NCBI RefSeq assembly: GCF_913063425.1
Contig: NZ_CAJXYK010000031.1
Location: forward strand, 1 to 64,000
Length of the DNA stretch: 64,000 bases
Reading direction: 5' to 3'
Source: an uncultured Thiohalocapsa sp.
GTDB taxonomy: Bacteria; Pseudomonadota; Gammaproteobacteria; Chromatiales; Chromatiaceae
The number at the start of each line of letters is the position of its first letter. The first letter of the stretch is position 1. The notes beneath the pieces are model-generated. The model had not been told where the DNA came from and made no database searches. It worked only from the letters and a program-made list of their open reading frames with translations. This document shows positions 8,553-16,156 of this stretch, in pieces. The position numbers were made by a program, and so were the translations under genes.

Positions 8553-8596
8553 GGAGGTCATTCGTGCACTCCAGGGCGCCTTAATTGGCCGTCCTC

Positions 8597-11185
8597 TCAA
8601 ACCCGCTCCACCCGACAGGCACACTTCTTGTAATCCGTCTCTTTCGAGAGCGGATCGGTGGCGTCCAGCGTGAGCTTGTTCACCAGCCGGTTGGCGTCGA
8701 ACCAGGGCACGAAGACGAGGCCATTCGGTGGGCGGTTGCGCCCGCGGGTCTCGACACGGGCCTTGATTTGGCCGCGGCGGGTCTTGATGAGCGCCATCTG
8801 GCCGTCGCGCAGGCGTCGGGCCTTGGCATCGTCCTTGCTCATGTAGATCACGGCGTCCGGCACGGCGCGGTAGAGCTCCGGTACGCGGCGGGTCATGGAG
8901 CCCGAGTGCCAGTGCTCCAGCACGCGGCCGGTGCAGAGCCAGAGGTCGTATTCGGCGTCCGGGCTCTCGGCAGCGGGCTCGTAGGGCGCGAAGATGATGT
9001 TGGCGCGGCCGTTGGCGTTGCCGTAGAAGTAGACATCGCCCTTCTCGACCTCCGGATTGAAGGCGGCCACGTGCGGGTCGTAGCCTTCCCGGAAGCGCCA
9101 GAGCGTCTCCTTGCCGTCGATGACCGGCCAGCGCAGCCCGCGGGACTCGTGATAGGCCTGAAAGGGTGCCATCTCGTGGCCCTTCTTGATGATGTCCGGC
9201 CCCGAGTTGAACTTGCGGTACTCCTCGAACAGGCCCTTCTGCACGTAATAGCCGAAGTGCTCGCTCTCGTGGTTGCGGTAAGCGTTGCCGCGGGCGTCCA
9301 TGACCTTGCCCTCGTAGGGGAACCTGTCCACCTCGCCGTTGGCGAAGAGGATCTCGTACAGGGTCTTGCCGGCATACTCCGGCGCCGTTTCGATCAGCGC
9401 AGGCGGCCAGACGTCCTCCACCGTGAAGCGCTTGGAGAATTCCATGATCTGCCAGAGATCGGACTTGGACTCCCCGGGGGCGTCCGTCTGCTCCCGCCAG
9501 AATTGGGTGCGCCGCTCGGCGTTGCCGTAGGCGCCTTCCTTCTCCACCCACATGGACGTCGGCAGCACCAGGTCGGCGGCCTGGGCGGAGACCGTCGGAT
9601 AGGGGTCGGAGACGGTCACGAACACATCCGGATTGCGCCAGCCCGGGTAAGACTCTTCGTTCAGGTTGGGGGCGGCCTGCATGTTGTTGTTGCACAGCTG
9701 CCAATAGCAGTTCATCAGGCCGTCTTTCATCATCCGGTGCATCAGCACCGCGTGATAGCCGACCTTGCCGTTCAGCGTGCCCTCGGGCAGCTTCCAGACC
9801 TGCTCCGAGAAGGCGCGGTGCTCGGGCTTTTTCACCACCAGGTCCGCCGGCAGCCGGTGCGCGAAGGTGCCGACTTCCCGGGCGGTGCCGCAGGCGGACG
9901 GCTGGCCGGTGAGCGAGAAGGGGCTGTTGCCGGGCTCGCTGATCTTCCCCATCAGCAGGTGCACGTTGTAGAGGTTGCCGTTCACCCAGACGCCGCGGGT
10001 GTGCTGGTTGAAGCCCATGGTCCAGTAGCTTGAGACCTTCTTCTTCGGGTCCGCGTAGGCCCTGGCGAGGCGCAGCAGGTTCTCTTTCGGCACGCCGGAG
10101 AGCTCCGATACGTATTCGAGCGTATAGGGCTCCACCTGCCTGGCGAACGCCTCGAAGCTCGACGGATGCTTGGCGCCGACGCCGGGGTTGGCCGCCTGCT
10201 GCTCCAGCGGGTGATCCGGGCGCAGGCCGTAGCCGATGTCCGTGGTGGCGGTCTCGAACTGGACATGCTTGTCGATGAAGTCCTTGTCGTAGGCCTCGGT
10301 CTGGATGATGTGGTTGGCGATGTAGTTGAGGATGGCCAGGTCCGTCTGTGGCGCGAAGATGATCGGGTTGTCGGCCAGCTCGTAGCAGCGGTGCTCGAAG
10401 GTGGAGAGCACGTGCACCTCGCAGCCCGGCTTGCTCAGGCGCGTGTCGGTGAGCCGGGACCACAGGATCGGGTGCATCTCCGCCATGTTCGCACCCCAGA
10501 GCACGAACACATCGGCATGCTCCAGGTCGTCATAGCAGCCCATGGGCTCATCGATGCCGAAGGCGCGGATGAAGGCGCCGACGGCGCTCGCCATGCAGTG
10601 CCGGGCGTTCGGGTCCAGGTTGTTGGAGCGCATGCCGGCCTTGAGCAGCTTGCTCGCCGCGTAGCCCTCCCAGACGGTCCACTGGCCCGAGCCGAACATG
10701 CCGACGCGGGAGGTCATCTCGTCCACGGACTTGCCTTTGTTCTCTTCCATGCTGCGCTTCAGGGCGCGTTTCCAGTGCTCGGCCATGACGTCGAAGGCCT
10801 CGTCCCAGGACACGGCCTCGAAATCGCCGTCCTTGTCGTACTTGCCGTTCCACTTGCGCAGCAGCGGCTGCGTGAGGCGGTCCTGCCCGTAGAGGATCTT
10901 CGGCAGGAAGTAGCCCTTGATGCAGTTGAGCCCGCGGTTCACCGGTGCATCCGGGTCGCCCTGGCTTGCGATGACCCGGCCGTCCTTGCTGCCCACCAGC
11001 ACCGAGCAGCCGGTGCCGCAGAAGCGGCAGGGCGCCTTGTCCCAGCGGATGTCGGGGTCGGCGGCCTGGTCCTGGGCCTTAGCGAGCAGGCTCGCCGGCA
11101 GCGTGACACCGGCGACGGACGCGGCGGCGACGGCGGCCTGGGACTTGATGAAGTCGCGGCGGGACATGGGCCGGGTATCGGTCAC
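8597..11185 (-). CDS. napA: Periplasmic nitrate reductase catalytic subunit NapA
   Basis: Molybdenum bis-MGD enzyme that reduces nitrate to nitrite in the periplasm. The 862-residue length is normal. A Tat signal (SRRDFIK, about 8-14) is followed by the [4Fe-4S] cysteines C53, C56, C60 and C88 and by the Mo-ligand cysteine C197 in [10 protein letters not shown]. The molybdopterin dinucleotide-binding C-terminal domain (for example [18 protein letters not shown]) is complete. The GTG at 11185 is chosen because GAGGAG lies 6 bases upstream and the Tat motif follows at once. It is the second gene of the operon, about 65 bases after napD. No key residue is missing. Confidence 0.98.
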   Translation of the reverse strand: MTDTRPMSRRDFIKSQAAVAAASVAGVTLPASLLAKAQDQAADPDIRWDKAPCRFCGTGCSVLVGSKDGRVIASQGDPDAPVNRGLNCIKGYFLPKILYGQDRLTQPLLRKWNGKYDKDGDFEAVSWDEAFDVMAEHWKRALKRSMEENKGKSVDEMTSRVGMFGSGQWTVWEGYAASKLLKAGMRSNNLDPNARHCMASAVGAFIRAFGIDEPMGCYDDLEHADVFVLWGANMAEMHPILWSRLTDTRLSKPGCEVHVLSTFEHRCYELADNPIIFAPQTDLAILNYIANHIIQTEAYDKDFIDKHVQFETATTDIGYGLRPDHPLEQQAANPGVGAKHPSSFEAFARQVEPYTLEYVSELSGVPKENLLRLARAYADPKKKVSSYWTMGFNQHTRGVWVNGNLYNVHLLMGKISEPGNSPFSLTGQPSACGTAREVGTFAHRLPADLVVKKPEHRAFSEQVWKLPEGTLNGKVGYHAVLMHRMMKDGLMNCYWQLCNNNMQAAPNLNEESYPGWRNPDVFVTVSDPYPTVSAQAADLVLPTSMWVEKEGAYGNAERRTQFWREQTDAPGESKSDLWQIMEFSKRFTVEDVWPPALIETAPEYAGKTLYEILFANGEVDRFPYEGKVMDARGNAYRNHESEHFGYYVQKGLFEEYRKFNSGPDIIKKGHEMAPFQAYHESRGLRWPVIDGKETLWRFREGYDPHVAAFNPEVEKGDVYFYGNANGRANIIFAPYEPAAESPDAEYDLWLCTGRVLEHWHSGSMTRRVPELYRAVPDAVIYMSKDDAKARRLRDGQMALIKTRRGQIKARVETRGRNRPPNGLVFVPWFDANRLVNKLTLDATDPLSKETDYKKCACRVERV

Positions 11186-11251
11186 GGCGGTCTCCTCAGC
11201 TCAGATCAGGCGTTTCTGGGGGATGTTGTCGTTGTCTGTGCGGCGTGCCGG

Positions 11252-11503
11252 TCAGGCGACGGGGATGGCCGCCTCGTCGCCGCCGTAGTGGTACACCAGC
11301 ACCGCATTGATGACGCCCGGCACCCGCGAGAGCGAGCCCAGGGTGTCTGCCGCCAGGCTCTCGCCCGTGTCCTCGACGGTGATCACGAGCTTGTCCGCCT
11401 CGGTGCCCGCATGCACCTCCACGCCCGGCAGCGCCGCCAGCCGCGGGGCCACATCGGCGCCCGCGCCGGGATGGGTGTGGACCACGCAGCCGCAGATGTT
11501 CAT
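11252..11503 (-). CDS. napD: NapD, NapA maturation chaperone
   Basis: Small cytoplasmic chaperone that binds the NapA twin-arginine signal peptide and controls its export and maturation. The 83-residue protein has the ferredoxin-like fold pattern of the family (ICGCVVHTHPG at the N-terminus, then LPGVEVHA and VPGVINAVLVYHY). It is the first gene of napDAGHBC. The ATG at 11503 has GAGG about 7 bases upstream. The region ahead of it holds Fnr/Dnr-type dyads and a NarL heptamer, which marks it as the operon head. napE and napF are not present in this operon. Confidence 0.93.
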   Translation of the reverse strand: MNICGCVVHTHPGAGADVAPRLAALPGVEVHAGTEADKLVITVEDTGESLAADTLGSLSRVPGVINAVLVYHYGGDEAAIPVA

Positions 11504-11580
11504 GGGTCGGCCTCTGCCTGAAGGGCTTGTTGTCGGCGTTATCAGACTGCGTAAGCTACGCGCATAGGCGCCGGCTGGTT

Positions 11581-11596
11581 CTTGAGCCGTCTCAAG
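11581..11596. promoter_or_regulatory. Palindrome CTTGAG-N4-CTCAAG ahead of napD
   Basis: CTTGAGCCGTCTCAAG is a perfect dyad of the Fnr/Dnr layout (TTGA-N6-TCAA core), centred 85 bases upstream of the napD ATG and 39 bases from the stronger dyad at 11621. It could be a second activator site or a repressing site near the transcription start. Confidence 0.55.
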
Positions 11597-11620
11597 ATTG
11601 CGCGGTGGACTGCCGCTTGC

Positions 11621-11640
11621 TTGACCAATGTCAATGGGTA
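11621..11640. promoter_or_regulatory. Fnr/Dnr box with adjoining NarL heptamer, nap promoter
   Basis: TTGACCAATGTCAA at 11621-11634 is a perfect dyad that matches TTGAT-N4-ATCAA at 8 of 10 positions. Immediately next to it, ATGGGTA at 11634-11640 is, on the minus strand, TACCCAT, an exact match to the NarL consensus TACYYMT. The centre of the dyad is about 124 bases from the napD start. Genes for a Dnr-like regulator and NarXL lie next door, which supports dual control. Confidence 0.65.
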
Positions 11641-11669
11641 TTTTTGGCCATGCGTTCGCGCCGCCTGTC

Positions 11670-12425
11670 TCAGCCCGGGCCGTGGCTGATGAGCCGGTCC
11701 GGCGTCGCCGCGTCGGCCCCGGATCTCTCGCCGGAGAGTGCCCGCAGCCGCGTCAGCGACGGGATGCGGATTTCCCGGCGCGCAACGCTCACCAGTCCGT
11801 GGTGCGCGAGACCGTGCAGCTCCCGGGAGAAGGTCTCGGCGGACAGGTTCAGGCTGGAGGCGACCACGGTCTTCGCCGCCGGCAGGGTCAGGGTGCCCAG
11901 GTCCGGCTGCTCGGGGTCGCTCGCCGCCTCCCGCAGCAGATAGCCCGCCAGGCGCTGGGTCGCCGAGTGCAGGCAGCAGGCCTCCAGGTCGAGCGTCAGG
12001 CGCTGGTTGCGCTCGGCCACCAGCGCGAGCATCGCCAGGGCCACCGCGGGCCAGCGCTGGATGGCCGCATGCACCCGCGCCATCTCCACGAAGAGAAGCC
12101 GGCAATGGGTAAGCGCCTGGGCGTAGAGCGGGCAGGGCCGGCCAAGCAGCGCCGCGGACTCCGCAAAGGTCCGCCCCGGCAGCACGATGTCCAGCACCCG
12201 CTCGCTGCCGTCCGCGGACAGCACCGCGAGCTTCACCCGCCCGTCCAGCAGCACGAAGAAGCCGGACAGGGTCTCGCCCTTCTCGTACAGCAGCTGATCC
12301 CGCGCCGCCGTGCGCTGGTGGCAGCCACCGGCGATGAAGCGCGTCGCCTCGCGCGGCAGGGTGGGAAACCCGGGCGCATTGGCCAGCAGGTCCACACAAG
12401 TCTTTTCGCGATCTTCGCTGTTCAT
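11670..12425 (-). CDS. Crp/Fnr-family regulator, Dnr-like
   Basis: A 251-residue transcription factor with an N-terminal cyclic-nucleotide-type sensor domain (LSGFFVLLDGRVKLAVLSAD, then GRTFAESAAL) and a C-terminal winged helix. The recognition helix carries AETFSREL, that is E197-x-x-S200-R201, the residues Fnr-type proteins use to read TTGA half-sites. The N-terminal cysteine cluster of true FNR is absent (only C10 and C35 there), so it is more like Dnr/NnrR proteins that sense NO or redox state. It is transcribed towards nap, ends about 165 bases before napD, and has a TTGAT-type box 48 bases upstream of its own ATG. It most likely controls the nap operon and itself. Confidence 0.85.
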   Translation of the reverse strand: MNSEDREKTCVDLLANAPGFPTLPREATRFIAGGCHQRTAARDQLLYEKGETLSGFFVLLDGRVKLAVLSADGSERVLDIVLPGRTFAESAALLGRPCPLYAQALTHCRLLFVEMARVHAAIQRWPAVALAMLALVAERNQRLTLDLEACCLHSATQRLAGYLLREAASDPEQPDLGTLTLPAAKTVVASSLNLSAETFSRELHGLAHHGLVSVARREIRIPSLTRLRALSGERSGADAATPDRLISHGPG

Positions 12426-12472
12426 CGGCTGGCTCGGCGCTGCGCAATCCCCCAGGAGAGACGGGTGATTGC

Positions 12473-12486
12473 TTGATATTGCGCAA
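12473..12486. promoter_or_regulatory. Fnr/Dnr-type box upstream of the Dnr-like gene
   Basis: TTGATATTGCGCAA has a perfect left half-site and one mismatch in the right half (CGCAA). It lies inside the larger inverted repeat GCTTG..CAAGC and is 48 bases upstream of the regulator's start codon, a place that suits autoregulation. Confidence 0.5.
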
Positions 12487-12545
12487 GCCTAGGCGTTCGC
12501 CAGCGCGCTGCAAGTGGCTGCAAGTCCAAGCGGACGCGGGTGGAA

Positions 12546-12561
12546 TACCACCGAGGTGGTA
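12546..12561. promoter_or_regulatory. TACCACC-GA-GGTGGTA palindrome, NarL 7-2-7-like
   Basis: A perfect 16-base palindrome made of two heptamers TACCACC in tail-to-tail arrangement with a 2-base spacer, the 7-2-7 layout preferred by NarL and NarP. Each heptamer matches TACYYMT at 5 of 7 positions. It lies 120 bases upstream of the Dnr-like gene and 559 bases before narX. Confidence 0.4.
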
Positions 12562-12699
12562 GGCGGGTCGGGGCGCCAAGGCGTTGATGCCGAAGCGCTT
12601 CCCGCAAACGGAGCCGGTCAGGGCGAGGGGTTGGGCGGGGCCCCGCCCATTTGGGGGTAGTCCCTGGTTGCCGCGCCCAGAGTGGTGGTGACCCCACAA

Positions 12700-12960
12700 T
12701 GCGGGGATACAATGCGGGGACGGTAAACCGATCTGACAATTCTGGTGACCAATTATGGGGACGGTAACCTTATCTATCCTCGCGTCGTCCGTAGGCCCTT
12801 CCTTGGGTGCTTCAGGACGCCACGCATCCACGTGACTGTCTCCCATCCGCGGGCAGGATGGTGAATTGCAGTGACCGTCCCGTTTCGGATGGTGAATTAC
12901 GGTTACCGTCCCCGTTTCTACGTCCCCGTTTCTAGTTATGGTTACCGTCCCGATTTCTCC
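12700..12960. repeat. Cluster of GGGGACGGTAACC motifs upstream of narX
   Basis: The 12426-13119 gap holds no supported gene. It contains at least five copies, in both orientations, of a core GGGGACGGT(A/T)ACC linked to AATTATGG or CCCGTTTC (near 12715, 12757, 12875, 12905 and 12942). Copies on the two strands face each other across about 100 bases. They look like the short repeats that REP-associated tyrosine transposases leave behind, but no transposase gene is present. Confidence 0.65.
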
Positions 12961-13119
12961 CCGTTTCTCCTGGGCGTTCCGCGCCCGTGGCCGGGATTGC
13001 GGACAGCGCAGGCAGCCCGCGGTCTGGAATAATCCAGACGTGCAGTGGCGCCGCGCGGTCCAGGGGGGGGGCCTTCGCGAAGCCGCTCACTACCTTATCT
13101 GTCCTCCTGTCCGCCGCCC

Positions 13120-15201
13120 ATGGCCATGCCGACCAACCCCAACCGCCACCGCTCCATCGTCGTCGTCGTCGGCCTGCTGATGGCCGCGGTGGTGGGGCTC
13201 GGCGTGGCGAGCATGGTGGGGTCCATGGTCATCGCCCAGATCAACCGCGGCATGGCGGCGGCGGTGAACCAGTCCGGCACCCTGCGCATGCAGTCCTACC
13301 GCATCGCCACGGCGCTCACCGACACCAGCCTGCCGCTCGCCGAGCGGCAGACGCGCGCGGCGGCCCTGGCCGACGAGTACGAGCAGCGCATCACCAGCAC
13401 CCGGCTCACGGACGCCCTGCCGGGTGCGGCCAATGACCCCGTGCGCCTCGCCTACGAGCGTGTGCGCTGGCGCTGGGTGCACGACATGCGCCGGGCGGTG
13501 GCCGAATTTGCCGCGGCCGACGGCGCGGCAGGCGCGGCAACGGCCCGGGCGGTTTACCTGACCCAGGTGGACGACTTCGTCGCCGACATCCACGGCCTGG
13601 TGCGGGTGCTGGAGGAGCGCGCGGAGCGACGCATCGAGCTGCTGCGCTGGATGCAGGGCGTCGCCCTGGTGCTCACGGTCATCGCCGTGCTGGTGACCCT
13701 GATCATCGTTCAGCGCCGGGTCGTGAGCCCGCTCGGTGAGCTGCTGCGCTGTGCGGACCGGGTGCGCCGGGGCGATTTTTCGGCACAGGCCGGTGTCACC
13801 GGCGGCGACGAGCTGGGTCGGCTCGGGGCGGCCATGAACCTGATGACCGACGGCCTCTCGCACATCTACGAGGAGCTGGAGGAGCGCGTCGCCGCCAAGA
13901 CCCGGGATCTCGCGCGCACCAACCACTCCCTGGAGCTGCTCTACCGCACCAGCCGCACCCTGGACGAGGCGCCCATTTCCGAGGACCTGCTGCGGCGGGT
14001 CCTGCTGGATGTGCGCGCACAGCTCGGGCTCGCGGAGGTGGTGCTCTGCCTGCGCCATGCAGCGGAGGGCGTGGACTGCAGCTGCATCGGCACCGGCACG
14101 CTCGGCGACGGGACGCCCGGGCGCGCACGCCTGGGCCCCGCGAACTGCCGCCTCTGCGCCGGCGCGGAGACGGATGGGGCGCGACAGGCGCTGCCGTCAG
14201 CGCAGCGTCCCCATGAGCCCCGGCCGCTGGAGCTGCCGGTGGGCGACGCTGAGCAGCGCTTCGGCCTGCTGCGGGTGCTGCCGGCGCCGGGGGCGCGGCT
14301 CGAGTCCTGGCAGCGCCCGCTGCTGGAGTCCCTCGCCGCGCATCTGGCAACGGCGCTGGCGCTGCGCGCGCGCATGCGCGAGAGCCGCCGGCTGGTGCTG
14401 CATGAGGAGCGCAGCATCCTCGCCCGGGAGCTGCACGACTCCCTGGCCCAGTCGTTGTCTTATCTGAAGATCCAGGCGGCGCGGTTGGACGTCGCGCTGC
14501 GCTCGGCGGCGCCGGCGGCGGCCATGGCGACGGCATCGCAGGAGCGCGCCACCGCACCCGCCGAGCGCCGCGCCACGGCCACGCCGGCGGAGATCCTGGC
14601 GGAGATGCGCACCGGCATCGCCAGTGCCTATCGCCAGCTGCGCGAGCTGCTGACGACCTTCCGGCTGCGCATGGACGGCGCCGGGCTCGGCAGCGCGCTC
14701 GCCGACACGGTGAGGGAGCTGGGGCAGCGCGGCGCCCTGCGCATCCGGCTGCGGGACCGCCTGCCCCCGGGGCTGCTCAGTGCCAATGAGGAGGTGCACG
14801 TGCTGCAGATCGTGCGCGAGGCCCTGTCCAACGTCCTGCGCCATGCCCGCGCCGGCCGCGCCTGGGTGACCATCGGCCAGGCCCGCGGCAGCGTCCGTGT
14901 CGTCGTCGGTGACGACGGTGTGGGCTGTCCGGCACGGGACGCACCCCCGCCCGGCAGCACGCCGACGGCGGCGCTGCACCACGGCACCACCATCATGCGC
15001 GAGCGTGCGCTGAGCCTGGGCGGCAGGCTCGGCATCCAGCCCCGCGCCGGCGGCGGCACCCGCGTGGTGCTCTGCTTTCCGCCGCGGGCGCTGCATGGCA
15101 GGGACGGCTCGGGGCCTGCGTCCTCCAGCAGCCCGGTGCCCGAGCCGGCGACGGGATCAACTGGCCCTGAAACGGCCATTCACACCGGAGAGCCCGCATG
15201 A
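13120..15201 (+). CDS. narX: Nitrate/nitrite sensor histidine kinase NarX
   Basis: Membrane sensor kinase that detects periplasmic nitrate and phosphorylates NarL. From the ATG at 13120 the 693-residue protein has a first membrane segment (about 10-32), a periplasmic part with the ligand-binding P-box SGTLRMQSYRIA (about 50-63), a second membrane segment near 187-210, a HAMP linker and a cysteine-bearing central module (CSCIG and CRLCAG). The H-box ARELHDSLAQSLSYLKIQ (phospho-acceptor His439) and the ATPase boxes (REALSNVLRHA, GDDGVG) follow. Upstream in-frame starts are poor. The stop overlaps the narL start (ATGA at 15198-15201). An Ala-rich insertion lies after the H-box. Confidence 0.93.
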   Translation: MAMPTNPNRHRSIVVVVGLLMAAVVGLGVASMVGSMVIAQINRGMAAAVNQSGTLRMQSYRIATALTDTSLPLAERQTRAAALADEYEQRITSTRLTDALPGAANDPVRLAYERVRWRWVHDMRRAVAEFAAADGAAGAATARAVYLTQVDDFVADIHGLVRVLEERAERRIELLRWMQGVALVLTVIAVLVTLIIVQRRVVSPLGELLRCADRVRRGDFSAQAGVTGGDELGRLGAAMNLMTDGLSHIYEELEERVAAKTRDLARTNHSLELLYRTSRTLDEAPISEDLLRRVLLDVRAQLGLAEVVLCLRHAAEGVDCSCIGTGTLGDGTPGRARLGPANCRLCAGAETDGARQALPSAQRPHEPRPLELPVGDAEQRFGLLRVLPAPGARLESWQRPLLESLAAHLATALALRARMRESRRLVLHEERSILARELHDSLAQSLSYLKIQAARLDVALRSAAPAAAMATASQERATAPAERRATATPAEILAEMRTGIASAYRQLRELLTTFRLRMDGAGLGSALADTVRELGQRGALRIRLRDRLPPGLLSANEEVHVLQIVREALSNVLRHARAGRAWVTIGQARGSVRVVVGDDGVGCPARDAPPPGSTPTAALHHGTTIMRERALSLGGRLGIQPRAGGGTRVVLCFPPRALHGRDGSGPASSSSPVPEPATGSTGPETAIHTGEPA

Positions 15202-15863
15202 CCGATGCCCTGGAAACCCGTGTGCTGGTGATCGACGATCATCCGCTGTTCCGCAAGGGCGTCGCCGACCTGCTGGACATGGAGCCGGCGCTCACACTGG
15301 TGGGCGAGGCGGCGGACGGCGCCACCGGCGTGCGGCTCGCCCGGGAGCTGGCGCCGGACCTGATCCTGCTGGACCTGAACATGAAGGGCCTGGACGGCAT
15401 CGAGACCCTGCGCCGGCTGCGCGCCGACGACGGCCTGGACGCCCGCATCGTCATGCTCACGGTGTCGGACACCGAGGCCGACGTGGTGGCGGCCCTGCGC
15501 ACCGGTGCCGACGGCTATCTGCTCAAGGACACCGAGCCCGAGGACATGCTGGTGCTGCTCCAGGACGCCATGCACGGGCGCCTGGTCATCAGCCCCCAGC
15601 TGACGGAGCTCATCGCCCGCGCCCTGCGCGACTCACCGGCGGAGCAGCCGCGGCACCCGGACCAGGCGGGGCTCACGCCGCGGGAGCGCGAGATCCTGCG
15701 CCTCATCGCCCGCGGCTGCAGCAACAAGCTCATCGCCAGGGAGCTCGACGTCGCCGTCGGCACCGTCAAGGTGCATGTGAAGCACCTGCTCAAGAAGCTC
15801 GGGCTCCGGACGCGGGTGGAGGCGGCGGTGTGGGCCGTCAATGCGGGCGAGGGGGACCAGTGA
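15198..15863 (+). CDS. narL: Nitrate/nitrite response regulator NarL
   Basis: Two-component response regulator, 221 residues. The receiver domain has the acidic pair D13-D14 (VIDDHP), phospho-acceptor D59 (LILLDLNMKG) and the conserved Lys (LLKDTEP). The C-terminal LuxR-type helix-turn-helix (LTPREREILRLIARGCSNK, then GTVKVHVKHLLKKL) is complete. The start codon overlaps the narX stop, so sensor and regulator are made from one message. It is expected to bind TACYYMT heptamers; candidates lie at 11634-11640 and 12546-12561 beside the nap operon and the Dnr-like gene. Confidence 0.94.
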   Translation: MTDALETRVLVIDDHPLFRKGVADLLDMEPALTLVGEAADGATGVRLARELAPDLILLDLNMKGLDGIETLRRLRADDGLDARIVMLTVSDTEADVVAALRTGADGYLLKDTEPEDMLVLLQDAMHGRLVISPQLTELIARALRDSPAEQPRHPDQAGLTPREREILRLIARGCSNKLIARELDVAVGTVKVHVKHLLKKLGLRTRVEAAVWAVNAGEGDQ

Positions 15864-15977
15864 GCCCAGGGAGAGTAAAGACTGCGCGCGCAGCGATGTG
15901 ACGTCCGCGGTCGCGCGCCACTGCGTATGGGGACGGCTCCTGCTGAGCCGACGCGCCGCTTCAGCAGCCGCAGCGCT

Positions 15978-16025
15978 GTGCGCCGGCGTGAGTGCGCCGG
16001 CGTGAGTGCGCCGGCGTGAGTGCGC
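15978..16025. repeat. 14-bp tandem repeat downstream of narL
   Basis: Three perfect copies and a partial copy of GTGCGCCGGCGTGA lie between narL and the convergent dockerin gene. The rest of the 15864-16156 gap shows no gene and no clear terminator. Confidence 0.9.
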
Positions 16026-16156
16026 AGGGGGGGAACGGGGCGGGCGGGCGCGCCGTTGCGAGCAAGCGCAAGCGGCGCCCTTGGGCCGTCCCGGCTCTGG
16101 GTGCCAGGATGGTGGGCAGGGGCGGCGCTGACGGATCGCCAGCGCTTCCCCCCGCG

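Noticed and set aside
12426-13119. A gene or complete insertion sequence in the narX leader
   Set aside because: Open frames there are short or antisense shadows and show no transposase motif; only short repeats are seen.
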